This document shows positions 1 through 12,113 of a DNA stretch of 64,000 nt, piece after piece. Under the pieces are notes generated by a model. That model saw only the letters and a program-made list of their open reading frames with translations. It searched no databases and was not told the DNA's origin. Made by a program: the position numbers and the translations under genes. Positions within the stretch are counted from its first letter, which is position 1; the number at the start of each line of letters is the position of its first letter. Source of the DNA: Cadophora sp. MPI-SDFR-AT-0126 (taxonomy: Eukaryota > Ascomycota > Leotiomycetes > Helotiales > Ploettnerulaceae); NCBI GenBank assembly GCA_020747065.1, contig JAGMVK010000021.1:434001-498000 (forward strand), written 5' to 3'.

Positions 1-184
1 TGGTGAGAACGAGAGCAAAGAACTATGTCAAGAATACGATCATGACACAGCTTTCGAATGGTATCAATTTCTCTCGCTAACGCTAAAGAGAATCGTTAAT
101 CATAACATCCCATGCCAGAATACAGATTACCACCCCTATCAAAACAAGCGACCTCCCAGCCTCCTCTCATCAAATCAACACTTT

Positions 185-2039
185 TCAAACAGTCTTTTCA
201 GAATGCTCAGTATGTTCCGTAACAACTTTCTCCTCGCCCTTCCCTGTCCCCAAAGGTGCTGCAATCTTGATCTTGCCCGCCTCAATATCTTTCTGCAACT
301 GATCGAGTCTCGATCCCTTCTTGACGCCTTTCCAGGGTTTGATCCCGGAGTCAAATACGTCGTCCATTTCTTCGAGGGTTTTGCCTTTGGTTTCGGGTGC
401 CGTGAGGAACATGTGGATGAATGCTAGGCCGTTGAATGTACCGAATATCATGTACATCTTCCAATTACTAGTTTGTGAGTTGTCAGTTGAAGCTTCGGCT
501 TTTGATGTGAGGATGGAAGTGAGGAAGGGTTAAGGAGGACGTACATATTCCATAATAGCGGAGGCACGGCGAATGCCAAACAGCAGTTCCAAAACCAATT
601 GCTAGCCGTGGCAAGGGAGACGGCTTTGGCTCTGATCTTCGTGGGGAAGATCTCAGAAGGGTAGGTCCACGACGTTGGGCCCCATGTTGTGGCGAACGTA
701 CAGACGAATAGGTAGGTCATCGCCACAATAGCTTTGGAGACTGGCTTGTTGTCGTGCACGATCCAGGAAATGTCTGAGTTGTTGTCGTCTTTGAGATCTC
801 CTACGTTTGGTTCGCCGTACGAGGCTTGAAGAGCACCAACTATGAAGAGGAAGCTCATCATGAGGAAGGAGCCGGTGAGCATGGCGGGTCGACGACCGAA
901 TCTGTCGAGGTAGAGGATAGCGGGGAGAGTGAGAGCGACGTTAAGGATGTATTGGACAGATGCTGTGATGAGTGGCGACGCAATGTTGGCTCCTTCCATG
1001 ATGTCTGTTCTCCATCAGCTACCCAAATATAGTCGCGTTACTGGGAATTGAAAACTTACAGACTATATAATACATCATAATGTTCATTCCACACAGCTGA
1101 CTCCACATCTGTATTGACATTCCCAATAAGACACGCTTCAGCATACGCGGCTCAACCAATTGCCGATAAGAACTGATCGCCTCTTCCCTTTCAAAGCGAA
1201 GAGCTTCCTCGATTTCTTGATACTCCGCGAGCACTTTCGGATGATTGACGTCTCCGCCTCCATGAAGATTCGCCATGATCTGGATAGCCTCCTCCCATCT
1301 ATCCTTCGAAGCCAGCCATCGAGGCGACTTCGGCAAGAAGAACATCCCAAAGAACAGGATCACTGCTGGGACGATCTGGACACCCCATGGGATTCGAAAA
1401 GCTGAAGTCGGTTGATTCGGATTATTTGGACCGCCTCCCACCCAAGAGGCGCCGTACTGGATGAAATATTGGATAAGAATACCCCATGTGATCGCCCACT
1501 GCTGCAGGGAGACGACTCGACCTCTGATCTCCTTTGGAGCGATTTCAGCTTGATATACTGGACAAATCGAACTTGCTATTCCGACACAAACACCAGCAAT
1601 AACACGACCAACGACGAGCATTCCAATATTAATAGAAAGACATTGAATTCTAGCACTGTTTTAGCCGTGGACTAATGTGAATTTTGGGAGAGGAGGGAAA
1701 AACCCACATTGAACCAACAATCCAGAAAACAGACGCGATTTGGATACTAGTTCGACGTGAATACTTGTCGGCAATGAAAGATGATGCTAAAGCTCCAACA
1801 AGTGATCCGAATGGCATGGCACAGGTGATGCCGCCTTGACGGTAGGATTTTGGACCGCCGAAATATCGCTTGTATGCTTGTGTGCCTAACACGCCTGACA
1901 TACTCGATATGTCAAATCCGAAGAGTCCACCGCCTAAGGGATGTTAGTAAAGCTCATACTCAAATTGACGAATATGAGATGAAGTCTTACCAATGGCGGC
2001 GAACGAACAGATGAAGTAGACATTCGTAGCTTGCCACAT
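185..2039 (-). CDS. MFS hexose (high-affinity glucose-type) transporter
   Basis: Proton-coupled or facilitative sugar uptake across the plasma membrane. Five exons join in phase: 1991-2039, 1708-1933, 1060-1655, 545-1004 and 185-467, giving 537 aa, normal for the family. Visible signatures are FGFDISSMSG in the first helix, the VGRVIAGVCVG block, PKSPRWL after helix 6, CGMNIMMYYIVYIMEGA (completed by splicing) in helix 7, DRFGRRPAM, and PETKGKTLEEMDDVF at the end of helix 12. The ending is a short hydrophilic tail. The start lies in a 16-codon first exon, MWQATNVYFICSFAAIG, typical of fungal hexose transporters. The exact sugar cannot be read from sequence; glucose or another monosaccharide is likeliest. 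Family very sure, substrate not. Confidence 0.93.
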
Positions 2040-3936
2040 CTTGATGCTCCTCCAAGTTCAGAAGCCGAGGGCTGCTTGAGGTCGTGAATCAACAGGTCAT
2101 CGGCCTAGCCAGATATCAAGACCATGCTGGGAGCGTGAAGTGATATGAAGTGAGGTCAATCGGGCATGTCAAGTAGGAGATGTACATTTCCTGCACGTCA
2201 GCGGAGACCACTCATATATATATAAACCCTTGCATCGCAGTGCCGCGCCGCAATCCCCTCCCCTCCTTCGACAAGCGCAAGCCAGACGACAGGCATGATA
2301 TGTGTATGACCCGACCATTGGAAGCACTGCACCCATGCCGTATGTGCCAACAACCATGAATGCCAGCCATGCACGCAAGCCGCCGAGCCCGTCTCTTGAG
2401 CCCGCTAAACAAGAACACGGCGTACCGATGAGTGATTCGTGGAGAAGCTTCCACTTGCTCGTCACCCCGGATTTTTTCTACCACGACGACTGGACGTTGA
2501 CTGGGATGCTAAGAGTAGAAAGTGAGTACGGTAATGTGTTCTCGTCGTGGCTATTGGTCGCGAGATGTATTCCTGGACCGGGAATGGCTGCAGTTTGAAC
2601 GTTGCGTCTTCCATGCTCATTTAGAGTCCCACGAGGAAGACGATCTTTCCCCGCAAAGGCTTGTTGTGCAACCAACCCATTGGAAAAAAGTATATATCCT
2701 GATGTTGTACTTACTTTCCCGACAGGAATCAATAGTTCGGCTTTCTTGGCTCTATCGAGATACAGCATTCTCCCAAGCTGCAACCCTGTCCCCGAAGCAA
2801 ACTTCCGTCAATCGCACCAACCTCAACCTCGGTCTCGGTTCATCCACCCTCTCATCTCCACCACGGCCGGATCACGATGACATGCAGCAGGTTTCAAATT
2901 TCGATATGTTCTCCTTCGAGACAAGGCTGGTGGTATTATGACATTTCATTATTCTTCCCGCAGCAATAGTGAACCCCAGTTGTTCCATGTGGCAGGCAGA
3001 GATTTACTTGGGGACGTGAAGCCGCCGAAGGAAGGCCGCCCCTTGCCCCGATTTTCCCCAATCCCCGCATTTTGCTAACGAGTGGCTTCAGGGGACCCAG
3101 GGATTGATTAGCGGGGATTAGCGCCACCACTGTAGTGGGCCAGGTTGTCTGGAGGATGTACTGGTTTTGGATTTGCAGATTAGTGAAGACTTTTGAGACG
3201 GTACCTTTGGTATGATCTCTACACTTGACTTCCAAATGCAATTCAATAATCAGCTTTGAGTTGTTTGAGATTGGGGAATGAGCACCCAAGCGGAGGATGC
3301 CTGGTCTCGCTTCGGACTTCAGCACAAGTAAGTGAACCTACCACTAGACTCGACACGCGACCATGAAGCATGACTTTTGGTCCATGCATTCAAATGCGTT
3401 GGAATAGTGTAGAAGGAGAAGAGAAAAAGAAGACTAAATCGAACCAAGCGGAAAGAATATCACTGCCTTATCCATAGGAAAGCATTACAAGTACAAAGGA
3501 CTGGAGGGGAAGTGTTGGTTCCTCGGCTCAGTGAACGGGGGCACACCCGGGTGATACAAGCCTTCAAGAGAGCTGCTTATAGTGTAACGAGATGTGGGTG
3601 GCTGCCACGGGGAACGGGAGGGCTTGCGACCTTGGGTGTTGGTGATACATGGACATGTGCAGATGTTTGTGTTGTACTTGTCCTTACAGAGCTCCCGTTC
3701 ACGAAATTATGGAGAGTGGAGCTCCCTAAGTAGGACAAGACCAGCCAAAGCAAGTGCCGTTTGGAACACAACCTCACGACTTTGATTATGGTTGCTTTCT
3801 ATCTTTCGCAATGGTATCTATTTGAACTTACTTGTGATGATATAGAAGTCAGGAAGATGTGGTTGAAATATGAAAGTCATTGAAATGGTCTATTCTGATA
3901 TGTGCAATCCAATCTCTTCGCTCATCTACTCTCAAC
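2040..3936. other. gene-free stretch
   Basis: Holds the transporter's upstream region and the downstream flank of the thioesterase gene. Short overlapping ORFs exist on both strands (for example 2478-2783 and 2936-3325), but none has a recognisable motif, splice continuation or protein-like composition. I see no repeat or RNA gene. Confidence 0.5.
2213..2226 (-). promoter_or_regulatory. TATA-like run upstream of hexose transporter
   Basis: An alternating AT run, catatatatataaa on the plus strand, lies about 175 bp before the transporter start codon. It could serve as a TATA element for the minus-strand gene. Position and composition are the only support. Confidence 0.3.
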
Positions 3937-5038
3937 TCATTTCTTCTCATGAGGAGACAAGGTCTCAACGATGTTCTCAGGATGTTTCCAAGCTTGGGCA
4001 ACATATCTGCGCACCAACCCGTAATCAGTGACTTTCCGTCAAGAATCAACCTTCGATGTACATGATTTCGTGCAAGCACTTACTTCGTGTGACTTCCTCT
4101 CGCAGCTATCTGCCCCTTGCCGTTCGTAAACTCGATTGATGTGTATGCTAGTGTTTTGCCGACTTATCCTCTGTTAGAAGAGAAATTTGAGTTGTGGATG
4201 AGGAGACTTGCATTTATCGCACTTGACGACGGCTTTTAGGACATCTCCTACTTGGCCGCCGGAGTTGAGATAGGTGACTAGCGAAGGATGTCAGATAGAT
4301 GATTGTTTGCTGTGATGGTAAAGCAACCATTGAGATCAGTAGAGACGCCGGTTGCGTATAATCCCCTCGAAGCTACCGCCAATGATCCGCCCAGGTCAAC
4401 TATGCCGGTATTAGTAGGAATCTCAAGTTTCCAATGGAATCTAACCCATGCTGGCTATCGTTCCGCCATGGATGATGTTGAGACGATTCTGCGTTATGTC
4501 AGAAGATTGAATGGATGGGATAAATGGCAAGTCTAAATACAGTGTGCTCCTTCTTGATATCTAGCTCAAAGTCCACTCGTCCTGGCTCGGCAGCTGTTAC
4601 ACGTAGCTAGAAGTTCGACATCAGAATTGAACATAATCGAAGTAGCTATTATCAGAATCTCAAATGGAATTTAGACTGAGAAATCCTCACATTCTCTCCG
4701 AATAATCTGGTTTAACCGAACCGAACGTTAGCATAGTTCTGGAGAGTGAAAAGAAACGTTGGGAAAGTAATAGAGTCGCTGCAAAAGTCTACTACAAGAT
4801 GAGTGGAGTGGAGGGTAACATTGCTGCGGATAATTTAAACAGAACAGAAATACTAGATCACATCATCAAAAGTAATTGACTTGCATCTGAGAATGAAAAG
4901 GCAGGATGTCCTACCTCGGTTCCAAACCGGACTCTGCCTGGAAGGATTTTAGGACCTGATGATCGATTAGAAAACTAGGGTAAGTATTTCTGCCGAATTT
5001 CAAACACTCACAGATCTAACGAATCTTAAAGCTGCCAT
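3937..5038 (-). CDS. acyl-CoA thioesterase (ACOT13/PaaI-like hotdog fold)
   Basis: Likely hydrolyses acyl-CoA thioesters, as ACOT13/Them2-type hotdog enzymes do. Nine exons, none long enough to stand out as an ORF: 5012-5038, 4915-4955, 4691-4706, 4541-4606, 4446-4488, 4328-4399, 4212-4277, 4084-4162 and 3937-4006. They total 480 nt, 159 aa, with every junction in phase. Signatures are PGRVDFELDIKKEHTNR, the hotdog helix IIHGGTIASMVDLGGSLAV, GVSTDLNVTYLNSGGQVGD, CDKFGKTLAYTSIEF and ARGSHTKYV near the end. Exon 3 is only 16 nt. The intron between 4212 and 4162 needs a GC donor (GCAAGT) to keep frame; no GT donor there restores the KFGKTLAY reading. The first exon, MAALRFVRS, fits a short N-terminal tail. 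It is transcribed away from the p52 gene, 204 bp distant. Confidence 0.88.
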
Positions 5039-5242
5039 ATTGCACAATGGATTCACGACGTGATCGGTAAAGAAGATCAAAGTGGAGGATGTCCGAACAT
5101 CACGGGAAATTCGAGAAGGTCCGTGCACAATGCCCAGATGCAGCGATCAGGCTGCACGCGAGGCTTCGAAAATATAACATTGCAACGCAGAGCAATGATC
5201 AACAGGTAACAACTCACGTCCTGAGATATTGACACCTTCAAG
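5039..5242. promoter_or_regulatory. 204 bp divergent promoter (thioesterase / TFIIH p52)
   Basis: The two start codons point away from each other across 204 bp, so both promoters and 5' leaders must lie here or reach into the neighbour. No TATA box is obvious. Inferred from position only. Confidence 0.55.
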
Positions 5243-6803
5243 ATGTCTGTCTCAACGCTTGCCTCCTTCGAATATCTGGAGAGACTTCCAGGTACGACTT
5301 TTAGACGGCTTTATGAACAGCCATCAACAGCTCTAGCCATCTTCAGGCGAATGTTGCCGCATTTGGGTATGATTACTTCTCCTTCCAGGAAAGCAGCATC
5401 TGACAGGAAGTAGCAAAGACCTTCGTTATGGCTATGCTGTATATGGCCAAACCTCTGCCTCTCTCAGATCTCGACCTTTGGGTCCACCCAGGAAGCAAAA
5501 AGTGCGATTCCCCCGTTTCTGGTCAAGTCGTGCCGTGCTAACAGCTCGCAGAGAACGAGACCATGCCCTATCCCTCCTATCTCGACTCCACGTCGTAACG
5601 ATCACAGCCCCGAGCCGAGACGACCCCCAATCCGTATCCCTTACGAAGAACTTCGGCGCATCCCTGCGACTAGCTTTGACGGGAGGAGGAGAACATCAGT
5701 CTTTTGGTGTACCATCTCACGACTCAGCAGTTGCTGGCTTGGATACGGAGTTTCTTGATGGGTTTGCGAGGGATCAGTGGGAGGGTATACTGCATTATGT
5801 GGTCAATAGTGTGGGGGATCGAGCAGGGCAAGGTGGTGATGGACCCACCACGTCTGTGAGGCAGTTATTGGAGGCGGGAAATCTGGTTACGACCGGTAGA
5901 CGAGCGGGTGGAGGAATTACACAGGCTGGATTCTCGTTTCTATTGCAGGAGGTCAATGCCCAAGTTTGGACCCTTCTTTTGCTGTGGATTGAGAACGCGG
6001 AACACGTTGGTTACCTTGTGTCTCTCTGCTGCATTGGCTAACATGTACAGATGGGTTTGGAATCTGTCGATGTCCTATCGTTCCTCTTCATGCTGGGATC
6101 CCTCGAATTGAGTCGCGCTTATAGCACGTCTACTCTTTCAGAATCACAACGGCAGATGCTGAAGTACCTGGTAGATTTCGGTCTGGTCTATATCCCGCCC
6201 TCAGCGCCGACTCAGTTCTACCCTACACGACTGGCTACAACTCTCACATCCGATGCTAGCGCACTCCGAAGTGTCGCTGCTGGCTTTGAAGCAGCTCTTG
6301 CAGCAGCCAGTGGTTCGAAGGGGTTCATTATTATTGAAACCAACTATCGATTATACGCATACACCAATTCTCCTCTCCAGATAGCCGTCCTGGCCCTCTT
6401 CACCAGACTTGGTGTCCGCTATCCGAATATGGTCACCGGCCGCATAACACGAAAGTCTGTTGCCAACGCCATTTCTCACGGCATCACATCTGATCAAATA
6501 ATTTCCTACTTGGGCACACACGCGCATCCACAACTAGTGAAAGCAGCTGCTGTTCACGGTAACCCGGTGCTGCCTCCTACAGTTGTAGACCAGATCCGAC
6601 TCTGGCAGATCGAAAATGAGAGGATGAAAGCCACAGCGGGTTTCCTGTTTAAGGAGTTCGACACCAGGAAGGAGTATGAGGGCTGTGTGAAGTATGCGGA
6701 TGAGAATGGAGTGTTGATTTGGAAGAATGATCCGAAGATGATGTTCTTCGTTACTAGGCATGAGCAGTTGAGAGACTATATCAAAGCCAGAAAGGGAAAG
6801 TAG
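5243..6803 (+). CDS. tfb2: TFIIH subunit p52 / Tfb2
   Basis: Core TFIIH subunit that anchors and stimulates the XPB helicase in promoter opening and nucleotide excision repair; nuclear. Four exons, 5243-5366, 5411-5501, 5552-6005 and 6051-6803, give 473 aa, within the usual 450-510. The start is MSVSTLASFEYLERLPGTTF. Then come FVMAMLYMAKPLPLSDLDLWV and a winged-helix part reading ERDHALSLLSRLHVV. The last exon carries GLESVDVLSFLFMLGSLELS and the C-terminal block with NGVLIWKNDPKMMFFV before the stop. The second intron has a plain GTGCGA donor, chosen because it restores SKKERDHAL. The stop is a TAG right after a basic tail. Family assignment is firm. Confidence 0.93.
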
Positions 6804-8313
6804 GGCTGGGCCTCTTTTGACTGCACTACATCGGAAGGGGCACTCGAAAGGGAAGGTGGGGGAAGTCTGCATGAAGGGGTCTATTAGAGTCACTCGGTAT
6901 TGGCGTACTCGGCGAATTTTAAGGGAAGCATAGCGTGGAGTTAGGGATTTGGGCTTAGGGCTTGGGGCATGGTAACCGCAAGCCAGGAACAGGATCTTAG
7001 ATCCTGGGCGTTTGGCTGGTCTCATCTGTGGGAGGAGATGGTGGGGTAGATATAGAAAGGTACCAGAATAGTCACTGGGGAAGGCATATGATACAAGCAT
7101 TTCCCAGCTTGTCAAGTTGCTATAAGTCAGGAAACATTTCTGCATCGGCCAGTCTGCTTACCTCTTCTTCCTAAGACTTCTTCATTAGTTTCTTGGTTTT
7201 CTGCCTCTCCCATTCCTTTCCAGTCTTCCCTCTTCTCCAGAGTATCCTCACATCCTTGCACTTCGAGGAAGCGCAGACAAACATGCAGATCTCCATCCAC
7301 ATCGGGGCCCAAGTCAGGCCCTGCAGCAGTCCCTTGATTTCTGCAAAACGTTCTACAGTAGTCCTACCTAGTTCAAATAAACGTTGAGTTTGACATCTGG
7401 CCCTAACTTGACAATTCTTGGGATGGGAATGCTTCGGCCCGCTCCATTAGGTAGATCTCCATCGAAACCCAATGCACCCCATATTCGGGCGCCAACACAG
7501 GCAGCGGCAGTGGCCGAGTAGTACAAATTTGACGTTGCTCTTTCGTAAATATAAAACATATCTGATATATGCCAAAGGAAAAGGCGGAGCTGAGCTCGTG
7601 CGATGATAAGAGCCCGATCATTCTTTTTTTTCTGCCCTGCGACTTGGTTGGGCTTGCTGGCTACGTCATCGTACAGTTGAAGCGGTCTGGATAGGAAGTG
7701 AGAGATCCTTGGACTCGTAAGCGCTTCACATGTTGCAGAATGTGTTTTGATGCGAACACTCAATTTTTCTTTACCTTAGTTGACTTTAAGACGAATGCAT
7801 GGTGGACTTATTCTAAAACAATATTGAATGTAAATTCCAGAAAAGATTCCAGGCCGTGGAAAATAATTGAAGCGCATCCACGGAAATATCAACAATCTCA
7901 CTTTCAGGCCGTGGCTGCCCAAAGTGCCCAATCGCAGTGTACAACGGTCACCCCTGCAGCTTTGCCTTCGTCACTCGAGTTCCGGTTTCTCGACTCAACT
8001 CAACTCGACTCGACTCCAAACCCTCAACACCAATCTAACACCCCACATCCCTCCTGCCGACGGTAAATCTCTTCTCTTCTCTTTCCCACCAGCCTCCTAA
8101 TTTTCCAACATCTTCACTTCATCGCCTTTTATAAACCGTCGCAAGACATTTGTGACCAGCTGCCAGCTTGCCAGCCACTTGAGACACAAGAGTCCATAGC
8201 GGGGTACAACTCAAATCATATCCTCACCTCAGTCCCGACACACATCCAACCATCAACGCATCCTCCTAAATAAAATCTGCCAACTCACCAATCCGAATTA
8301 GAAGAACATCAAC
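6804..8313. other. intergenic region
   Basis: Contains the p52 3' flank and the leader of the next plus-strand gene. The last 300 bases are rich in CT and CA, as expected for a fungal 5' leader. Minus-strand ORFs at 6534-7145 and 7368-7763 have no family signature. A short run of T and C lies near 7621. Confidence 0.5.
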
Positions 8314-10075
8314 ATGTCCCGTGATCCATACCGCTCTTCAGGACCCGACCTGCCGTATGGCGGTCGTGGTGGACAGCGCTGGGATAGCGAACGCTTCGCA
8401 CAGGAACGAGAGCGCGCGCGCTTTGGCGGCGGTCCTCCTGGCGGATATGGAGAACGCGAGCGATTCGAGGAACGAGAATCTGCTTTCCTGCGGGCACCTG
8501 GCGGAGGGAGAATTAGAGAGCGGTCTGTCGATGAGATTTACGAGCGTCGGGGGCCAAGAGGCTTCGACGACGATCGATATGACAGCCGACAATACTATGA
8601 TGAGCCACCGAGACATCACGATCGACCATTCGGCCGTGAGCGGGGACAGAGTATCACTATTGAGAAGGAGAGGGAGAGGGAGCGAGAGTTCATCGATCCT
8701 GATCCACCAGTTCGACGAGGGGGGAACAGACCAGCTTTTTTGAGGAGACAGTCGAGTTTGGATACTTTTGACCGGAAGCCGTTGACTCGGTTTGTGGAGA
8801 GAGAGGAATATGGCCCTCCTGCGAGATATAGAGAGGAGATTCGAGCTCCACTTCCTCCGCCTCTGACCCCTATCCCACTGCCGAGATCGAGGGGACTTCC
8901 GCCGCCGAGACGATATGCGGAGAGAGAATATGAGGACATTGAGATTGCTGAGCCGGATTACTATGGTGACGATTCTTTCAGAGGGTATCCGGAGCGAGTC
9001 CGAGAAAGAGAAATCATCAGACGAAGAAGGCGTAGCAAGGATAGTCGTGCAAGCCACAGTGTCAGGGGAAGTGTCAGGAGCAGCAGCACTAGCTCGTCTA
9101 GCAGCGAGGAGACAACAGTCAGTGTGAGAAGTGAGTTTCCGAAGAAGGGAAAGACGAGAATGCCTGCCAGACTTGTGCATAAGAGGGCAATCATCGAATT
9201 GGGATATCCATTCGAAGAAGAGGTATGTTCTTCAATTCAAGAGTAAAATGAAGCTAATGCAATTAGGGCGATGTAATCATTATTCAGAAGGCTCTGGGCC
9301 GTGAGAACATCGACGAGGTAATCAAATTGAGCGAGGATTTCAGAAGTGCAGAAAGTGAGTGTCCCGTTCTCCTTGGCGTGCTTTTACCTCCACTGGTTCA
9401 AAAGTTGCTTTGGCCTAATGCTGGTCCGCTCTAGCCGTGAAAGAAAGAGAAACCACTCTAACAACCTACCTTGTTGGTCCAGAAGCGGAAATGTCCGGGG
9501 CTCGTTCTGAAGCCGGTACCATCGTCGAGGAAAGACATGAAGTTTTCACCGTACCCCCTCCACCTCCACCACCAGGGCACTTTGCTCCACCTCCTCCTCC
9601 ACCCGTTCAGATCGTTCAAGATACAAAGATCGTCGAACACGCAGGCCATCCTCATCACCACCACCACCCCGATCCAGTAATTATCAACACTGGACCTGGT
9701 CCTCGTGAGGAAGTCTTTGAAAGGAAAGAGGTCTACGAATCGACTTCCGGCCCTCTAGCGCTCGCAGTTCGGCCCCATGACCACCGAAAGGACGAGAGAG
9801 CCATTCGTGCGGAGATCAGAGCTCTTGAAGCTGAAAAGGAGGCCCTCCGAGCCGAGAAGCGCGCCGAACGAGAACTTCGCAAAGCAGATCGCATCCGCAA
9901 CCACGGCCGCTCTTCAGACAGCGATCTCGTCCTGTACGAACGCGAACGTATCGAGAGACCAGGTGAAGAAGTTACTTTGGTCAGGAGGGAGAGGATCGAG
10001 GAGCCTGAGGGAGGTGTTCGGATTGAAAAGGATCGAAAAGGTAGGATGGCGATCAGCGTTCCGAAATACTATTAA
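8314..10075 (+). CDS. Arg/Glu-rich fungal protein with conserved domain (DUF8035-type)
   Basis: Function unknown. Three exons, 8314-9222, 9267-9354 and 9435-10075, give 545 aa. The N-terminal 280 residues are charged and disordered, with many Arg/Glu pairs, Gly and Tyr (MSRDPYRSSGPDLPYGGRGG at the start) and a Ser-rich stretch after an RRRRRS patch. The conserved core follows: TRMPARLVHKRAIIELGYPF, then IIIQKALGRENIDEVIKLSE across the first intron. I associate this block with a fungal domain catalogued, I believe, as DUF8035. Then come proline runs, a His run near residue 405, and a coiled-coil-like KEALRAEKRAERELRKADR segment. It could bind nucleic acid through the Arg-rich part, which is inference only. 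No neighbour suggests a pathway. Confidence 0.85.
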
Positions 10076-12113
10076 GGTATTTTCGGCTACCCTCTGGTGG
10101 GTTATTTTGCCCTCAAGGGGAATTCGGTCATCAGAATGCTGACTTTTCTCCTCTTACTAGTACCACCGCCGAAATTGGTGAGAGCTATGCTTGCTACTCT
10201 TACTTAAGTTCCCTTCGTACACGTAGTCTTCAATTGACCAACCGAACGAGCAAGCGAGCTGCTGAGCATGCATGCGATACGCGCGGGTATCCACACGCGG
10301 GCGTATGGATGGGCGTGATTGGACATATTTACGTTATCTATCTCTCTTCTCATATTGTCTGTTGGAATAGACAGGGCATTCGATGGGAGAGGACAGGACA
10401 GGCTCTGAACTCATGGCGATCATATACGGGCGTCGCTCCATCAGCGAGGGATTCGAATTTAAGGGCTTCTGATTCTTGAGGGATATGATGGATTGCTAAT
10501 TGCATTTGGTGGTAATTTTCTTACGAACGTGGACAAGGCGGAGTGTTCTTCTTATTTACTTTGAGATTTATGTTTAAGATAGGTGAAAGAAAGGGTTGAC
10601 GGGAAGGAATGGGAGGGGGATCGAGTAATGAGACACGAATTTTCTTGATATATCTGCAATCTGTTGGAGTGAATGTACAGGGGAATGTAACTGAACAGGG
10701 AGAGACGTCGGTAGGTTTTGGCAAGTACCCATTCATTCCGCTTCTCGAAAAACACTTCTGTCATTTCGTGACTCACGAAGGAAGCCTGCCAGAATCAAAG
10801 GCTCAGATCACCAGAACTCCAAGTACGCCAACACGTCAAGCCGACGTCTGCTCTTTCTAATTGAAATGAGAAGTGGCGGGACAATCAGATGGACAACCAT
10901 TTGGAGAGGATGATTTATGCCTCACTTGAATGCGACTCGCACCACCAAGCGTCGATTATGCGAACGTCCCATCAAGAAACGATAGGCAGCATGCCTCGGG
11001 TTTCTCTGTGCAAGTCTTATACAGCACCAATTATGTTCCATCCTCCCTCTGTGCACTACTCCACCTTCTTGTAACCCTCAAATTAAAGATACTTAGAGTG
11101 CCGTGAGAAAATATTGACATGCCACCAGGAACAATCAAACTCATCGCCCCAAATTCCGACTGCTGAGTCTACCCGGCTGCTAATTGCCAAGGCAAATTTA
11201 CCATGGTGGAAGATACGGGAGACGCCCTCTAAGATGGTGACAGTCAAACTTCTATCTGTGATAAATCGACTCAAGCATCTCCGGCTGGGCTGGTGTGGTA
11301 TCGGTGTATTGAAAACTAAGTGCGTCGCGGTTGGTCCCAAGGGATCCACAAGTACGGGCTTCACCTTTTTACCACAGGGATTTTATGGATTGAAGTTTAG
11401 CTTCCTCTAATTTCTCGACCGATTAATCTTATTCGTTGGTTGATTTCTGGACTCTTTGCCTGGTCTTCTCTTAATGTTTGAAGTTCGGCTTCTTCAGTAT
11501 TTTTGTTTGTTTACTATTGCTCGCTTAGCTATTTGAAAGACTGGGTCTATTGTCTAGCCAGTTTTCAACACTTACATACTATCTGAAGGATCGTCTTACA
11601 ACACGGTTGTTATGTCGTCCCTTTCAGCCAGATTCAACGCCTCTATCTTGTGATCAGAGAGACTCACTCAATATGCGAACCCCCTCCACACGCGCCAATT
11701 TGATTACTTCACCATGCGCCCCACCATTCATTTCCAGATTTCTCATTTCTATTCCTACATGTGTCTATGCTGTCTGGTCTTCAGACTGGGTATCTACTCT
11801 ACAAAAAGGAAAATATGTCGTCTCGTTATTATCATTCCATCCCCTAATCATAATGCCATCATGTCATGATCACATGCCGTCCTGACTTTGATTCCGTAAC
11901 CATCCTCACAATCATCTTGTGATTGGAGTCCTCGGATACATCTGTTTATCTGAAGTCGGTTTTCGTGGCATCGTATATCGTAATGGTGTAGCAGTCGTTA
12001 TTGTTATCGTCGTAAAAAAGAGCGGAGAAAAAGAAGAACGGAAAAGCATTCGTACAAACACACCCATCTGACCCTCCCTGCCATCTTCATCGAAGTCGGA
12101 ATCGTATCTTCCT
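10076..12113. other. intergenic region between convergent genes
   Basis: The plus-strand gene ends at 10075 and the next minus-strand gene ends at 12114, so this 2 kb is shared 3' flank. It has AT-rich tracts and no ORF with recognisable content. No tRNA or repeat was seen. Confidence 0.5.

Noticed and set aside
2478..3325. Overlapping ORFs on both strands near 2.5-3.3 kb
   Set aside because: No motif, no splice partners and no protein-like composition.
7368..7763. 131-codon minus-strand ORF
   Set aside because: Not similar to anything known to me and lies in the promoter side of the next gene.
8338..9180. 280-codon minus-strand ORF
   Set aside because: Antisense to the first exon of the Arg/Glu-rich gene; codon pattern and composition fit the plus strand.
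10440..10470. TTCGAAT sequence, tRNA T-loop-like
   Set aside because: Flanking bases do not form the T-stem and no cloverleaf can be drawn.
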